From assembly GCF_014281965.1 (NCBI RefSeq), contig NZ_JACFTB010000002.1:248001-312000 (forward strand): DNA of 64,000 nt, written 5' to 3'. This document shows positions 7,839 through 16,608 of the stretch, piece after piece. The number at the start of each line of letters is the position of its first letter. Position 1 is the stretch's first letter. The translations under genes were made by a program, and so were the position numbers. This DNA is from Rhodococcus sp. BP22. GTDB taxonomy: Bacteria > Actinomycetota > Actinomycetes > Mycobacteriales > Mycobacteriaceae. The notes below the pieces were generated by a model that saw only the letters and a program-made list of their open reading frames with translations, was not told where the DNA came from and ran no database searches.

Positions 7839-8414
7839 CTAGACGTTCACGCCGAAGTCACGAGCGATTCCGGCGAGGCCGGAGGCGTAGCCCTGGCCCA
7901 CGGCACGGAACTTCCACTCGGCACCGTTGCGGTACAGCTCACCGAAAACCATGGCGGTCTCGGTGGAGGCGTCCTCGCTGAGGTCGTAGCGAGCGAGTTC
8001 GGAGTTGTCGGCCTGGTTCAGTACGCGAATGAACGCGTTGCGCACCTGCCCGAACGACTGCGAACGCGCATCGGCGTCGTAGATCGAGACGGGGAAGGTG
8101 ATCGTTTCGATCTCCGGCGGGACAGCGGCAAGATCGACCTTGATCTGCTCGTCGTCGCCCTCACCCTCACCTGTGGTGTTGTCACCGGTGTGCTCGATCG
8201 AACCGTCGGGGGACTTGAGGTTGTTGAAGAACACGAAGTGTCCGTCGCTCAGTGCCTTCTTCGTCGAGTTCAGCGCAATGGCGCTGGCGTCGAGGTCGAA
8301 GTCCGTTCCGGTCGTCGTTCGAATGTCCCAACCGAGTCCGACCGTGACCGCGGTCAGGTTCGGAGCTGCCTTGGTGAGTGAAACATTGCCGCCCTTGCTG
8401 AGGCTGACGCCCAT
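7839..8414 (-). CDS. terD: TerD-family calcium-binding stress protein
   Basis: A 191-residue cytoplasmic protein of the TerD/TerE/TerZ family of tellurite and general stress proteins. It starts [15 protein letters not shown], the classic family opening. It keeps both calcium-binding motifs: [10 protein letters not shown] (about residue 39) and the loop [13 protein letters not shown] (about 77-89), plus [10 protein letters not shown] near the end. It is transcribed away from the helical-protein gene at 8581, with a 166-base divergent promoter region between them. It may equally be called terE or terZ; these paralogues cannot be told apart by reading. Confidence 0.95.
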   Translation of the reverse strand: MGVSLSKGGNVSLTKAAPNLTAVTVGLGWDIRTTTGTDFDLDASAIALNSTKKALSDGHFVFFNNLKSPDGSIEHTGDNTTGEGEGDDEQIKVDLAAVPPEIETITFPVSIYDADARSQSFGQVRNAFIRVLNQADNSELARYDLSEDASTETAMVFGELYRNGAEWKFRAVGQGYASGLAGIARDFGVNV

Positions 8415-8580
8415 GTCTGTCCTTTCGTGTGGATTCCGCTACGACTTTCCACCGTAGTGGTCATCTGTCCGATTTGTGAGGAGCTCGCGGTCACACCGCA
8501 GGCCCGATCCTGTTTGTCACAGTTGCACTACGGCAACGTGCACACCACGGCGGGAAGTTCCCGTCAGTACTATCGAGCGG

Positions 8581-9780
8581 GTGACAAGTCGCTGGCCTGG
8601 GGCCTTCCGCCGCGGAGGTGGATCGGAGTCTGCTGCGCGCGCAGCACAGGAGAGCGCCGTCGCTGCCTTCCTCGACATGGACAAACGACAGTCGATCGCA
8701 TCCACGGGTGTCGACGCAATCCGGGCATTGACTCCGGCACGCGACATAACGTCGTTATGGAACAAGACCGAGAAGAAGTGTTTCGAAGCCGGGGCCGCCT
8801 ACTTGGCGGCGGTGGATCAGTTCGACGGCCTCACCACTCCCGCAGCACAGAACGCATTCGACGCGGCGACGCGTGCGCTGGGCGAGGCATGCCACGCTGT
8901 CGACGAGTTCTACCAAGCGCACCGAATCGACCTCGAACAAGCACGTTCCGCGCTCGCCGCTACCCCGCGCCTTGCTCAGGATGCCAAGGCTCTTGCCGAG
9001 AAGGCCCAGTTGGCCGTCGCTGCCGCCGACGACAGCTTCACCGACTACCCGTCGATACGAGCGGCATGGCAGACACTCGACGCCGGCGTGGCCACCCTCG
9101 ACCGCGCCACCGCGGCGAACGACGCTCTGGGCGTCCGAAATGCCGCCGCCGCAGTTCGTGAAGCCGCAGCAGCGCTGGAGGCTGCAGTCGAGGCCGCTCC
9201 GGCCCGGGCCAAGGAAGCGCGCTCGGCTCTCTCGTCGGTCCGCACCCGCCTCGAGGCTGTCCGCACACGCTTCGAACGACTCGCACCCGCCTTCTCGACG
9301 TTGCTCCGCGAGTTCAATGTCGCCAGCTCGGCCGACCTCTCGGCCAACGAGCACATGAGCGCCCGATACATCGAGCAGGCCTCGGAAGACCTCGCCGCCG
9401 CGCGGGCGGCCGCCGACGCCGGCAACCCCGAACAGACTCTCGACTACATCGCGCAGGCTCGCGCGCGCCTCTCCGACGCCGAGGCCCTTGTCGACGCCGT
9501 CACCGATCGGGTCGAATTGCTGCGTGCGGTGAAGGCGAACCCACGGGAGAAGGAACGGGCGGTACGTTTCACGTTGCGAGACGCACAACAGTTGGCTGTG
9601 AACCGTGGTCTGGTTGCCGAGTGGGGATCGGTGTTGGATGCTCAGCTGGCTCGAATCGAGAGAGCGAGCACTGCGTTGTCCGGCACTCACCCCGATTACT
9701 GGTCCTATCTGCAAGATCTGAATACCATTTCGGGCTTCATCTCCGGGGTTGTCGACAGGATGCGAGGCTCGGCTCGCTGA
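8581..9780 (+). CDS. Alpha-helical protein of unknown function in the Ter block
   Basis: About 399 residues, very rich in Ala, Arg, Glu and Asp. Long heptad-like helices run from about 60 to 330 (ARSALAATPRLAQDAKALAE, DLAAARAAADAGNPEQTLDY). No signal peptide, membrane segment or catalytic motif is seen. The C-terminal 60 residues (HPDYWSYLQDLNTISGFISG) look like a separate, more conserved patch. The frame is open from 8476; GTG 8581 (MTSRWPGAFRRGGG) is a reasonable start but is not backed by a strong ribosome binding site. It stands first in a run of co-directional genes that continues with the CitE-like lyase 47 bases later. I do not recognise the family. Confidence 0.75.
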   Translation: MTSRWPGAFRRGGGSESAARAAQESAVAAFLDMDKRQSIASTGVDAIRALTPARDITSLWNKTEKKCFEAGAAYLAAVDQFDGLTTPAAQNAFDAATRALGEACHAVDEFYQAHRIDLEQARSALAATPRLAQDAKALAEKAQLAVAAADDSFTDYPSIRAAWQTLDAGVATLDRATAANDALGVRNAAAAVREAAAALEAAVEAAPARAKEARSALSSVRTRLEAVRTRFERLAPAFSTLLREFNVASSADLSANEHMSARYIEQASEDLAAARAAADAGNPEQTLDYIAQARARLSDAEALVDAVTDRVELLRAVKANPREKERAVRFTLRDAQQLAVNRGLVAEWGSVLDAQLARIERASTALSGTHPDYWSYLQDLNTISGFISGVVDRMRGSAR

Positions 9781-9827
9781 TTGCCGAACTCCAGAATTCA
9801 TTTGCTCACGAACGCTAAGGACGCCCG

Positions 9828-10985
9828 GTGCAACACTTTCGACATCTCGATCCCGCAGTGCACGACGCACTGTTCTTCCGGCCACCCAAGAACATTCCCG
9901 TCGACGCGGACATCGTCAGTGTCGCAACGGCACTCGGCGCGACGCTGTATATGCCGGCAACACGAACCGATCTGACGGCGACGTTGATCAAACGCAGCCG
10001 CATGGGCGTCTGCTCCTTGGTCATCGACCTCGAAGATGCCGTAGCCGATCACGATCTCGAAGAAGCACTCACCAACGCCGTGCGGACACTCGACGAGCTG
10101 GCCACGGACGAGGACCTCACCGCGTTGGTCTTCGTCCGGGCCCGTACTCCGGAGCACATTCGCAGGATCTGTTCCGAGATCGCTCACGGTGCCGCCTCCC
10201 TCGCCGGTTTCGTGGTGCCCAAGTTCACCGCAGCCAACGGCGCCTCCTTCCTCGACGCCATCGCCGCCGGTTCGAGCGAGCACGGCAAGCGACTGTTCGC
10301 GATGCCAGTTCTCGAATCCGCCGAGGTCGTATTCCGAGAGACTCGCGACACCGAACTCGTCGCGGTACGAGAACTGCTTCTGGCACACAGTGACCGAGTA
10401 CTCGCGGTGCGCATCGGCGCCACCGACATGTGCGGCATGTTCGGTATCCGCCGCGACCGGGACCTGACCATCTACGACGTACGCGTCGTCGCCGACGTCA
10501 TCAGCGCCATCGTCAACCACCTCGGGCGCAACAACGGAACCGGATTCGTCATCACCGGACCGGTATGGGAGTACTTCGCCGATCACGAACGCATGTTCCG
10601 TCCCATGCTCAGACAGACCCCGTTCGTCGAACCCGGGGCAGTGCGATTTCGGCAGCAGCTCGTCAGCAGTGACCTCGATGCTCTCCTTCGCGAAGTCGCA
10701 TTGGACCGCGCCAACGGTGTTCAAGGAAAGACGGTAATTCACCCGTCTCACGTTCCAGCTGTACATGCACTGTCCGCAGTCACACACGAGGAGTACCACG
10801 ATGCGCTCGACATCTTGGAATCCGACACCGGCGGTGTCCGAGCTTCGGGTTACGGTAACAAGATGAACGAGCTTGGACCACATCGCAACTGGGCGAGCCA
10901 AACATTGCTGCGTGCCGATGCTTTCGGCGTCACCAACGAAAAGATCACATTCGTGGACGTACTCACCGCTCTGGCGGACCGATGA
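9828..10985 (+). CDS. CitE/HpcH-like TIM-barrel C-C bond lyase of the Ter-associated type
   Basis: A 385-residue protein with the acid-rich signature VIDLEDAVADHD (about 65-76), an internal PVLESAEVVFRE block, RIGATDMCGMFG and a C-terminal QGKTVIHPSHV that is typical of citrate-lyase beta-subunit enzymes. These use a divalent metal to make or break C-C bonds of acyl compounds. The GTG start at 9828 follows CTAAGGA. It overlaps the phosphoribosyltransferase gene by ATGA, so the two are translationally coupled. Pairing with PRTases and a HAD phosphatase beside terD is the arrangement described for Ter-linked biosynthetic modules (Pfam C-C_Bond_Lyase). The substrate is unknown. Confidence 0.85.
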   Translation: MQHFRHLDPAVHDALFFRPPKNIPVDADIVSVATALGATLYMPATRTDLTATLIKRSRMGVCSLVIDLEDAVADHDLEEALTNAVRTLDELATDEDLTALVFVRARTPEHIRRICSEIAHGAASLAGFVVPKFTAANGASFLDAIAAGSSEHGKRLFAMPVLESAEVVFRETRDTELVAVRELLLAHSDRVLAVRIGATDMCGMFGIRRDRDLTIYDVRVVADVISAIVNHLGRNNGTGFVITGPVWEYFADHERMFRPMLRQTPFVEPGAVRFRQQLVSSDLDALLREVALDRANGVQGKTVIHPSHVPAVHALSAVTHEEYHDALDILESDTGGVRASGYGNKMNELGPHRNWASQTLLRADAFGVTNEKITFVDVLTALADR

Positions 10986-13309
10986 ACAACCCGACCGACG
11001 GAATCAGAGTCACCGGCACCGGGACGTCCTCGGAGTGGTCGGTAGAGCAACTCGTCCGCCCCGGATTGCGTCGAAACCCCAGGCGTGCACATCTGTTGGT
11101 GTCCGAGGTGCTCGGAAAACACATACCGGTCGACCCCGAACTCGTGACCGCCGCGGCGGACCAACTGGGGACGCTCGTACTCGACGCGGTCGGCGGATCG
11201 GACGTCGTCGTGCTCGGGTTCGCCGAAACTGCAACAGGTTTGGGACATGGCGTCGCAGCGCGACTCAACGCATATTCCTACCTCCATTCGACGCGTCGCG
11301 ATGTGCCGGGCCTCGAGGTGTACGGCGAGTTCCAAGAAGGCCATTCACACGCGACGGATCACAAACTGCTGCCGACGTCCGCGGATGTCCTGGCCGTCCC
11401 ACTTCCGCTAGTGCTTGTCGACGACGAGATATCCACCGGTAAAACGGCACTGGAAGCAATCCGTTCGGTCCACGCCGTTACGCCGCGGGCACATTACGTG
11501 ATCGCCTCGCTCGTCGACATGCGAAGCGAGGAGCACATTCTCGAGACCGAAGCCGTCGCGACCGAACTCGGCGTCACCATCGTCAGCGTGAGCCTCGCGC
11601 AGGGCAGCGTCGAGCTGGCCGACGGACTCGTCGGTGACGTGACCGGACTACCGGACCCGACGTTCAATCCTGCCGCGGAGACGGCGGGCACCGTGACCCG
11701 CCTCGATGTGGATTGGCCCGCAACCGTTCCCGACGGCGGCCGTCACGGCTTCCTCTCCTTCGACACTCCGGCCTTCGAGAACGCGATCGCTCACGTTGCC
11801 ACGCGAGTCGAGACCGTCGTGCCCGCCGGCAGACCCGTAGTGGTCCTCGGTCACGAGGAATTGATGTACCTGCCACTTCGCCTCGCGCTGATCCTCCGCG
11901 CGGGTGGCCATCCGGCATTGTTCCAAACTACCACTCGCTCACCTGCTTACGTTCTCGATACACCGAACTATCCGCTGCGTCGCGGCTTCCAGTTTCTGGC
12001 GCCGGAGGACGGCGAACCCGAGGCTCGGTATGTCTACAACGCCGACGGCCCGGAGAATGCGTTGCTGATTCTCGTGGTCGACGAGCCTGCAGACACCGAC
12101 CGTCTGTTCGGCGAAGGTGGTGCCGCTCGCACTCTCGCCGCGTCCGGCGCCGATGTCCTCGTCGTCGTCATCACCGGTGCCGATCCGGTGGCTCTCGCAG
12201 TATCGCGCCGGGCAGTGCCCCTGACCGGGCCCGCATTCGGTTCCTACGCCCCTGGTGAGGTGACGTGGCTGCTCAAGGACCTCTCCGGCATCGAGCTCGA
12301 AGCCGATGTCGGTGAGCGAGAGAAGCGAATTCAGGCCGGCACAGCGCACTATGCCGAATCGCTGCCCGTAGAGTTTCAGCCCGATCTCGCGTACCGTGAA
12401 TTGTTCGAAGAAGTCCTGCAGGACAGTGCTTCTCGTCTGGCAGTCGCAGTCGGCACCGTCACCGAACTCGTTCTGGCCGAGCGCGGGCACGACATCGCCC
12501 TCGCCTCCTTGGCACGGGCCGGCACACCGATCGGGATCCTGATGCGCCGATGGGCACACCATGCGCACGGACTCGAACTGCCGCACTATGCCCTCTCGAT
12601 CGTCCGCGACCGTGGAATCGATACTGTCGCACTCAAATACCTCGCAGACAATCATGATCCCCGGTCGGTCGTCTTCGTGGACGGCTGGACGGGCAAAGGT
12701 GCCATCGCCCGCGAATTGACAGCTGCGCTCGCGGCATTCGAGGGCGCAGAGTTCAACAGCGAACTCGCAGTTCTGGCCGACCCCGGCCACTGCGCGCGGA
12801 CCTACGGCACGCGCGATGATTTCCTCATCGCATCTGCCTGCCTCAATTCGACGGTCTCCGGTCTCGTCTCCCGGACGGTCCTCAACCGCGACCTGATCGA
12901 CGACGGCGAATTCCACGGTGCCAAGTACTACGCCGACCTTGCACCGGACGACGTGTCCAATCACCTTCTCGACACCGTGTCAGCACAATTCGATGCGGTA
13001 CGCGAGGATGTCGCCCGATCGGTCACCGCAGTATCGAACTCCGATCGCACCCCGACCTGGACCGGATGGGCTTCGGTGGAGAAGGTCCGCGAAGAGTTCG
13101 GGATCTCGCATGTCAATTTCGTCAAACCCGGTGTAGGAGAAACCACACGAGTACTTCTCCGGCGAATTCCATGGCGGATTCTCGTGCGCGAGCTCGACGC
13201 CCCCGAGCACCGGCATATCCGAATGTTGGCTGCCGCCAGAGATGTTCCGGTGCTCGAGGTACCGGACCTCGCATATTCGTGCATGGGCCTGATCAAGGAT
13301 GTCACGTGA
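10982..13309 (+). CDS. Double phosphoribosyltransferase fusion (PRTase_2-TRSP plus PRTase_1/StiP-PELOTA_1)
   Basis: A 775-residue fusion. The first half is a PRTase with the PRPP-binding loop VLVDDEISTGKTA (about 145-156) and a following domain containing the literal TRSP motif (318-321). The second half starts near 459 (ESLPVEFQP, typical of the PRTase_1/StiP family). It has a second nucleotide-sugar loop VFVDGWTGKG (about 564-573) and ends in a small domain (about 690-775, FGISHVNFVKPG to the C terminus) that fits PELOTA_1. These are more often separate proteins. It overlaps the lyase gene by 4 bases and the HAD gene by 4 bases. A nucleoside-like product is predicted from the families, not shown. 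Confidence 0.88.
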   Translation: MNNPTDGIRVTGTGTSSEWSVEQLVRPGLRRNPRRAHLLVSEVLGKHIPVDPELVTAAADQLGTLVLDAVGGSDVVVLGFAETATGLGHGVAARLNAYSYLHSTRRDVPGLEVYGEFQEGHSHATDHKLLPTSADVLAVPLPLVLVDDEISTGKTALEAIRSVHAVTPRAHYVIASLVDMRSEEHILETEAVATELGVTIVSVSLAQGSVELADGLVGDVTGLPDPTFNPAAETAGTVTRLDVDWPATVPDGGRHGFLSFDTPAFENAIAHVATRVETVVPAGRPVVVLGHEELMYLPLRLALILRAGGHPALFQTTTRSPAYVLDTPNYPLRRGFQFLAPEDGEPEARYVYNADGPENALLILVVDEPADTDRLFGEGGAARTLAASGADVLVVVITGADPVALAVSRRAVPLTGPAFGSYAPGEVTWLLKDLSGIELEADVGEREKRIQAGTAHYAESLPVEFQPDLAYRELFEEVLQDSASRLAVAVGTVTELVLAERGHDIALASLARAGTPIGILMRRWAHHAHGLELPHYALSIVRDRGIDTVALKYLADNHDPRSVVFVDGWTGKGAIARELTAALAAFEGAEFNSELAVLADPGHCARTYGTRDDFLIASACLNSTVSGLVSRTVLNRDLIDDGEFHGAKYYADLAPDDVSNHLLDTVSAQFDAVREDVARSVTAVSNSDRTPTWTGWASVEKVREEFGISHVNFVKPGVGETTRVLLRRIPWRILVRELDAPEHRHIRMLAAARDVPVLEVPDLAYSCMGLIKDVT

Positions 13310-14154
13310 ACACCCTCGTAGCGGTCGACCTGGACCGAACGATGATCTTCTCCGCAGCCGCGTTGGGGTTCGAGGTCGACGACACCGTGGTCTGCGTCGA
13401 AATGTTCGAGAGAGCGCCACTGTCCTACATGACCACCGCTGCCGCCGAGTCGCTCCGCACCCTGACTGCCGATGCCGTCGTGGTGCCGACGACGACACGC
13501 ACGATCGAGCAATTCCAGCGAATCTCACTGCCCGGTGCGCCGTGGCGATTCTCGATCACGAGCAACGGCGGCAACATCCTCGTCGACGGTGAACCCGACC
13601 GTGCATGGCGCGCCGGTTTCTCGGACATCGATCTCGGCGGGGTCCGCGAGGAACTGACGCGTCGAACGGGCGGCGACTGGGTTCTCAAGCGTCGGACTGC
13701 GGACGATCTTTTCTGCTACCTCGTCGTCGAACCCGCAGCGGTTCCGCCCGAATTTCTCGCGGACTGGTCTTCGTGGTGTGCCGCGCGTGGATGGAACGTC
13801 TCGCAACAGGGACGCAAGATTTACACGATGCCCGACGTCGTCTGCAAGAATCGCGCCGTCGCCGAAGTTCTCACGCGCTGCATCGACGACGGCGTTCTCG
13901 ACGTCGGGGCCCTCACGCTTGCTGCGGGCGACGGCGCACTCGATGCAGACATGCTCATTACCGCCGACCGGTCCATCAGGCCGCGGCACGGAGAGCTGGA
14001 GGCGATGAACTTCCAGCACGACGGGTTGGTGGTCACGACGTCGGCGGGTGGTCTCGCAGGCGAGGAGATCCTCACCTGGCTGCATGCCGAGACGGCTCGA
14101 GAAGTCGATGGAACCATCCATGCGTCCGCTGCGTCGAACAAGGCAAGGGGTTGA
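13306..14154 (+). CDS. HAD-superfamily phosphatase of the Ter-associated module
   Basis: 282 residues. HAD motif I is AVDLDRT (nucleophile Asp8, general acid Asp10), motif II is PTTTR (61-65), Lys181 fits motif III, and motif IV is GDGALDADM (208-216). The insert between motifs II and III resembles the cap of sugar- or nucleotide-phosphate phosphatases. The GTG start at 13306 overlaps the PRTase stop (GTGA). It likely removes a phosphate from the product of the two upstream enzymes. The frame is open from 13066, but that part is only the shadow of the previous gene. Confidence 0.87.
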   Translation: MNTLVAVDLDRTMIFSAAALGFEVDDTVVCVEMFERAPLSYMTTAAAESLRTLTADAVVVPTTTRTIEQFQRISLPGAPWRFSITSNGGNILVDGEPDRAWRAGFSDIDLGGVREELTRRTGGDWVLKRRTADDLFCYLVVEPAAVPPEFLADWSSWCAARGWNVSQQGRKIYTMPDVVCKNRAVAEVLTRCIDDGVLDVGALTLAAGDGALDADMLITADRSIRPRHGELEAMNFQHDGLVVTTSAGGLAGEEILTWLHAETAREVDGTIHASAASNKARG

Positions 14155-14282
14155 CGCACACACGGGGGTACAGGCATGGGCTGGGGAAGAACGGGCTCGA
14201 AAGGTAGGCCCTGGACGGGCGCGGATCGTGTTGCATCCGCGGAATCGGGTTCTACGCCGACGCATGTTCCGGAGCACCAGGC

Positions 14283-15743
14283 ATGAGCGGTGATCCTTCG
14301 GAAGAACTGCAGCAGACCCTGCGCACACTCGAGAGCATCAGCGGGTTCGGTGACATGTCGGCGCAGGAGTTCGGCGATCTGACTCGCGCCGTCATCTATC
14401 AAGAGCGAGACAGTTACGCGTACGGCGGAGGCTACGAGCCCAAGGCAGTGTTCGACGACGACCCGTTCGATGCAATGTCGCATGGGGAGATCTTCGGGAA
14501 AGTCGAGCAGTTCCAACCTGAACGGGCCGGGGAGTCCTCCAACAACTGGCGAGCGATCGGAGCCCACGCGGCCGAGGGCGCCGATCAGTTCGCTCAGGCA
14601 ATGGCCACGGTGAACAGCACCAGCTGGCAGGGCCCATCAGCCACCGCCGCAGTCGACGGTGTGCAGGCGTACACGAAGTCGACCGCAGAGTTGAAGACGA
14701 CTGCGCATCTCGTGGCGAACAAGCTGCTCGAGGCATATACGGGTCTTCAGCAGACCAAGGCGAGCGTTCCGCCTCCGCTGCCTACCGGCCCGTTCGAGAA
14801 AGTGCTCGACGCGACTCCTGGTTTTCTCGTGCCCGGTGCGTTGAAGCAGGCCCAATACGCACGTGAAGAGGCCGAAGAAGCTGCGCGCCAGGTCATGCGC
14901 AGTGTGTACATGCCGGTCGTGCATCAATCCGACGACCAAGTTCCGATTCTGCCGACCGCGCTCGATCCGGTCACCGACGGTGGCGCGGGTGACGCTGGCA
15001 GGTACCGACCGGGTACCAAGGGCCTCGGCTTCGATGCGCAACCCATTCCTCGAGCGGACGCTTCGGCCACCGGGCCCGGATCCGGCAATGGTGCTTCGGG
15101 GCAGACCGGTTCACCTGCCTCCGACGGCGGTGCTCTTCGATCTCCCGCATCGGATGCTCGGGACACCGGGACAGAGGCGTCGAGTTGGGCGCCCGGTGAG
15201 GCACCACAGTCGACGCAGCCGCCGACCGGTCCGGCAGGGGCGCAGCAAGGGTCCAATGCCCCCTCCGGATCATCACCAGCGGGGTCCTCACCCGGTGGCT
15301 CGGTTCTGGGCAGCCCACTCGGTGGTCCCCGAGCTTCTGGTCCAGGCGGTTCTGGTCCAGGCGGGTCAGGTGCCGGCGGCTCAGGTTCCCGGGGCGGCAG
15401 TTCAGGCGGTACCGGTTCTCGGTTCGGCGGGGGCTCCGGCGGTACGGGCTCGGGGTCGGGCATGGGTGGGTTCAATCGCCCTGGGGTCGGCGGCTCGGTT
15501 CTCGGGGCTCCTGGCCAGGGCGGTACCGCGGCTGGGGGCCAGGGATCGACCGGAGGATCCGGTACGGCCGCCGGCCGTGCCGGTACCCCGGGAATGGGCG
15601 GAATGTCGCCTGGCGCAGGTCGCGGTGGGCCGGGGGGCGCAGACGACGTCCACAAGACGCCCGGCTATCTGGTCGATGCCGTCAATGGAGACGAATTGAT
15701 CGGCACGCTGCCACTTGTCGTTCCACCGGTGCTCGGCGGGTGA
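14283..15743 (+). CDS. PPE/WXG-like protein with a long Gly/Ser/Pro-rich tail, predicted type VII secretion substrate
   Basis: 486 residues. The N-terminal 210 residues are helical, with a WXG-type turn STSWQGPSA (Trp115, Gly117) and the helices around it expected of PPE-like proteins (MSHGEIFGKVEQFQPERAGE before, SATAAVDGVQAYTKS after). Residues about 240-455 are low-complexity Gly/Ser/Pro/Ala. A short conserved-looking tail, TPGYLVDAVNGDELIGTLP, ends the protein. No Sec signal is seen. Its stop overlaps the start of an EspG-type gene, the chaperone of PPE proteins, which strongly supports the assignment. No ESX core gene is in the window. Confidence 0.75.
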   Translation: MSGDPSEELQQTLRTLESISGFGDMSAQEFGDLTRAVIYQERDSYAYGGGYEPKAVFDDDPFDAMSHGEIFGKVEQFQPERAGESSNNWRAIGAHAAEGADQFAQAMATVNSTSWQGPSATAAVDGVQAYTKSTAELKTTAHLVANKLLEAYTGLQQTKASVPPPLPTGPFEKVLDATPGFLVPGALKQAQYAREEAEEAARQVMRSVYMPVVHQSDDQVPILPTALDPVTDGGAGDAGRYRPGTKGLGFDAQPIPRADASATGPGSGNGASGQTGSPASDGGALRSPASDARDTGTEASSWAPGEAPQSTQPPTGPAGAQQGSNAPSGSSPAGSSPGGSVLGSPLGGPRASGPGGSGPGGSGAGGSGSRGGSSGGTGSRFGGGSGGTGSGSGMGGFNRPGVGGSVLGAPGQGGTAAGGQGSTGGSGTAAGRAGTPGMGGMSPGAGRGGPGGADDVHKTPGYLVDAVNGDELIGTLPLVVPPVLGG

Positions 15744-16516
15744 AAGAGCGCGAGTGGACCATGACCGGCCTCGAGTTTCGGGTCATGATGGAACAGTTCG
15801 GGCGCGATCGATTGCCGTTCCCACTGCAAATTCGTGCGACGGCAAGCTCGGCAGCCGAATATCACCGTCAATGCCACGAGGCGTCGATAGGCATCGCGAC
15901 GAAGATGGACGAAGACCTGCGCGAGGCCGGACGGATCCTTCTCGACCCGCGGTTTCGAATCGAAGTCGTCGGCCATACGAGGAGCACGAGTGCAGCCGAC
16001 GGTTCCGGGGACGTCAAGATCCGTGGCCATGCCGCGATCCGACACGACAGTGCAGCGGTGCTGATCCAACAACCCGGACTCGATGATTCCTCCGGCGGCC
16101 CGGTGACGGTTCGCTTGGTCGCCTCGTATCGCGCCGTGAATCGAGTGCTGGACGCACTGCCCGAAGCCCCGAAGGGCACCAACCCCCGCATCGACATCCC
16201 GCGGTCTTCTCCGATCGGACAATCGACCGCGAACTCGGTCGTGTTCGAGAACGCCACAGGGTCGACCTCCAAGGAGCACTTCGATCGGCTTCTGGGCCGA
16301 CGTCGAACCAGCGCAGGCGAAATCCTCGTCTGCCCTGGCAAAGCCACCGACAATCGAGTGGAAAAGGACTTGGCTGGTTTTCACTGGGTGGACAACGCCG
16401 ATGACGGTCGATACCTGGTCCGGTCCGGTTCTACTGTCAGCGTCATTCCCGCCTCCGATTCCGACGTGGCCGCGGAAGTCCGAAGGCTGGCCACAGAGTT
16501 GGCAGCCGAGACCTGA
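15740..16516 (+). CDS. EspG-type ESX secretion chaperone
   Basis: 258 residues, the usual EspG length. The N terminus (WTMTGLEFRVMMEQFGRDRL) and the pattern of alternating strands (FRIEVVGHTR, IRGHAAIRHDSAAVLIQQ) and C-terminal helix (VAAEVRRLATELAAE) fit the EspG fold. EspG binds the tip of PPE-type substrates in the cytosol and delivers them to the type VII machinery. The start GTG 15740 overlaps the stop of the PPE-like gene (GTGA), so the pair is translationally coupled. It sits inside the Ter block, away from any ESX locus. Confidence 0.8.
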   Translation: MKEREWTMTGLEFRVMMEQFGRDRLPFPLQIRATASSAAEYHRQCHEASIGIATKMDEDLREAGRILLDPRFRIEVVGHTRSTSAADGSGDVKIRGHAAIRHDSAAVLIQQPGLDDSSGGPVTVRLVASYRAVNRVLDALPEAPKGTNPRIDIPRSSPIGQSTANSVVFENATGSTSKEHFDRLLGRRRTSAGEILVCPGKATDNRVEKDLAGFHWVDNADDGRYLVRSGSTVSVIPASDSDVAAEVRRLATELAAET

Positions 16517-16608
16517 AGCCGGGAACTTCGTCCACAGCATTCGGACATTTCGACCCAGTACATTGGTGTGCGCACTTCACGACCCGCTCTCATCGAAAAG
16601 GACACACA

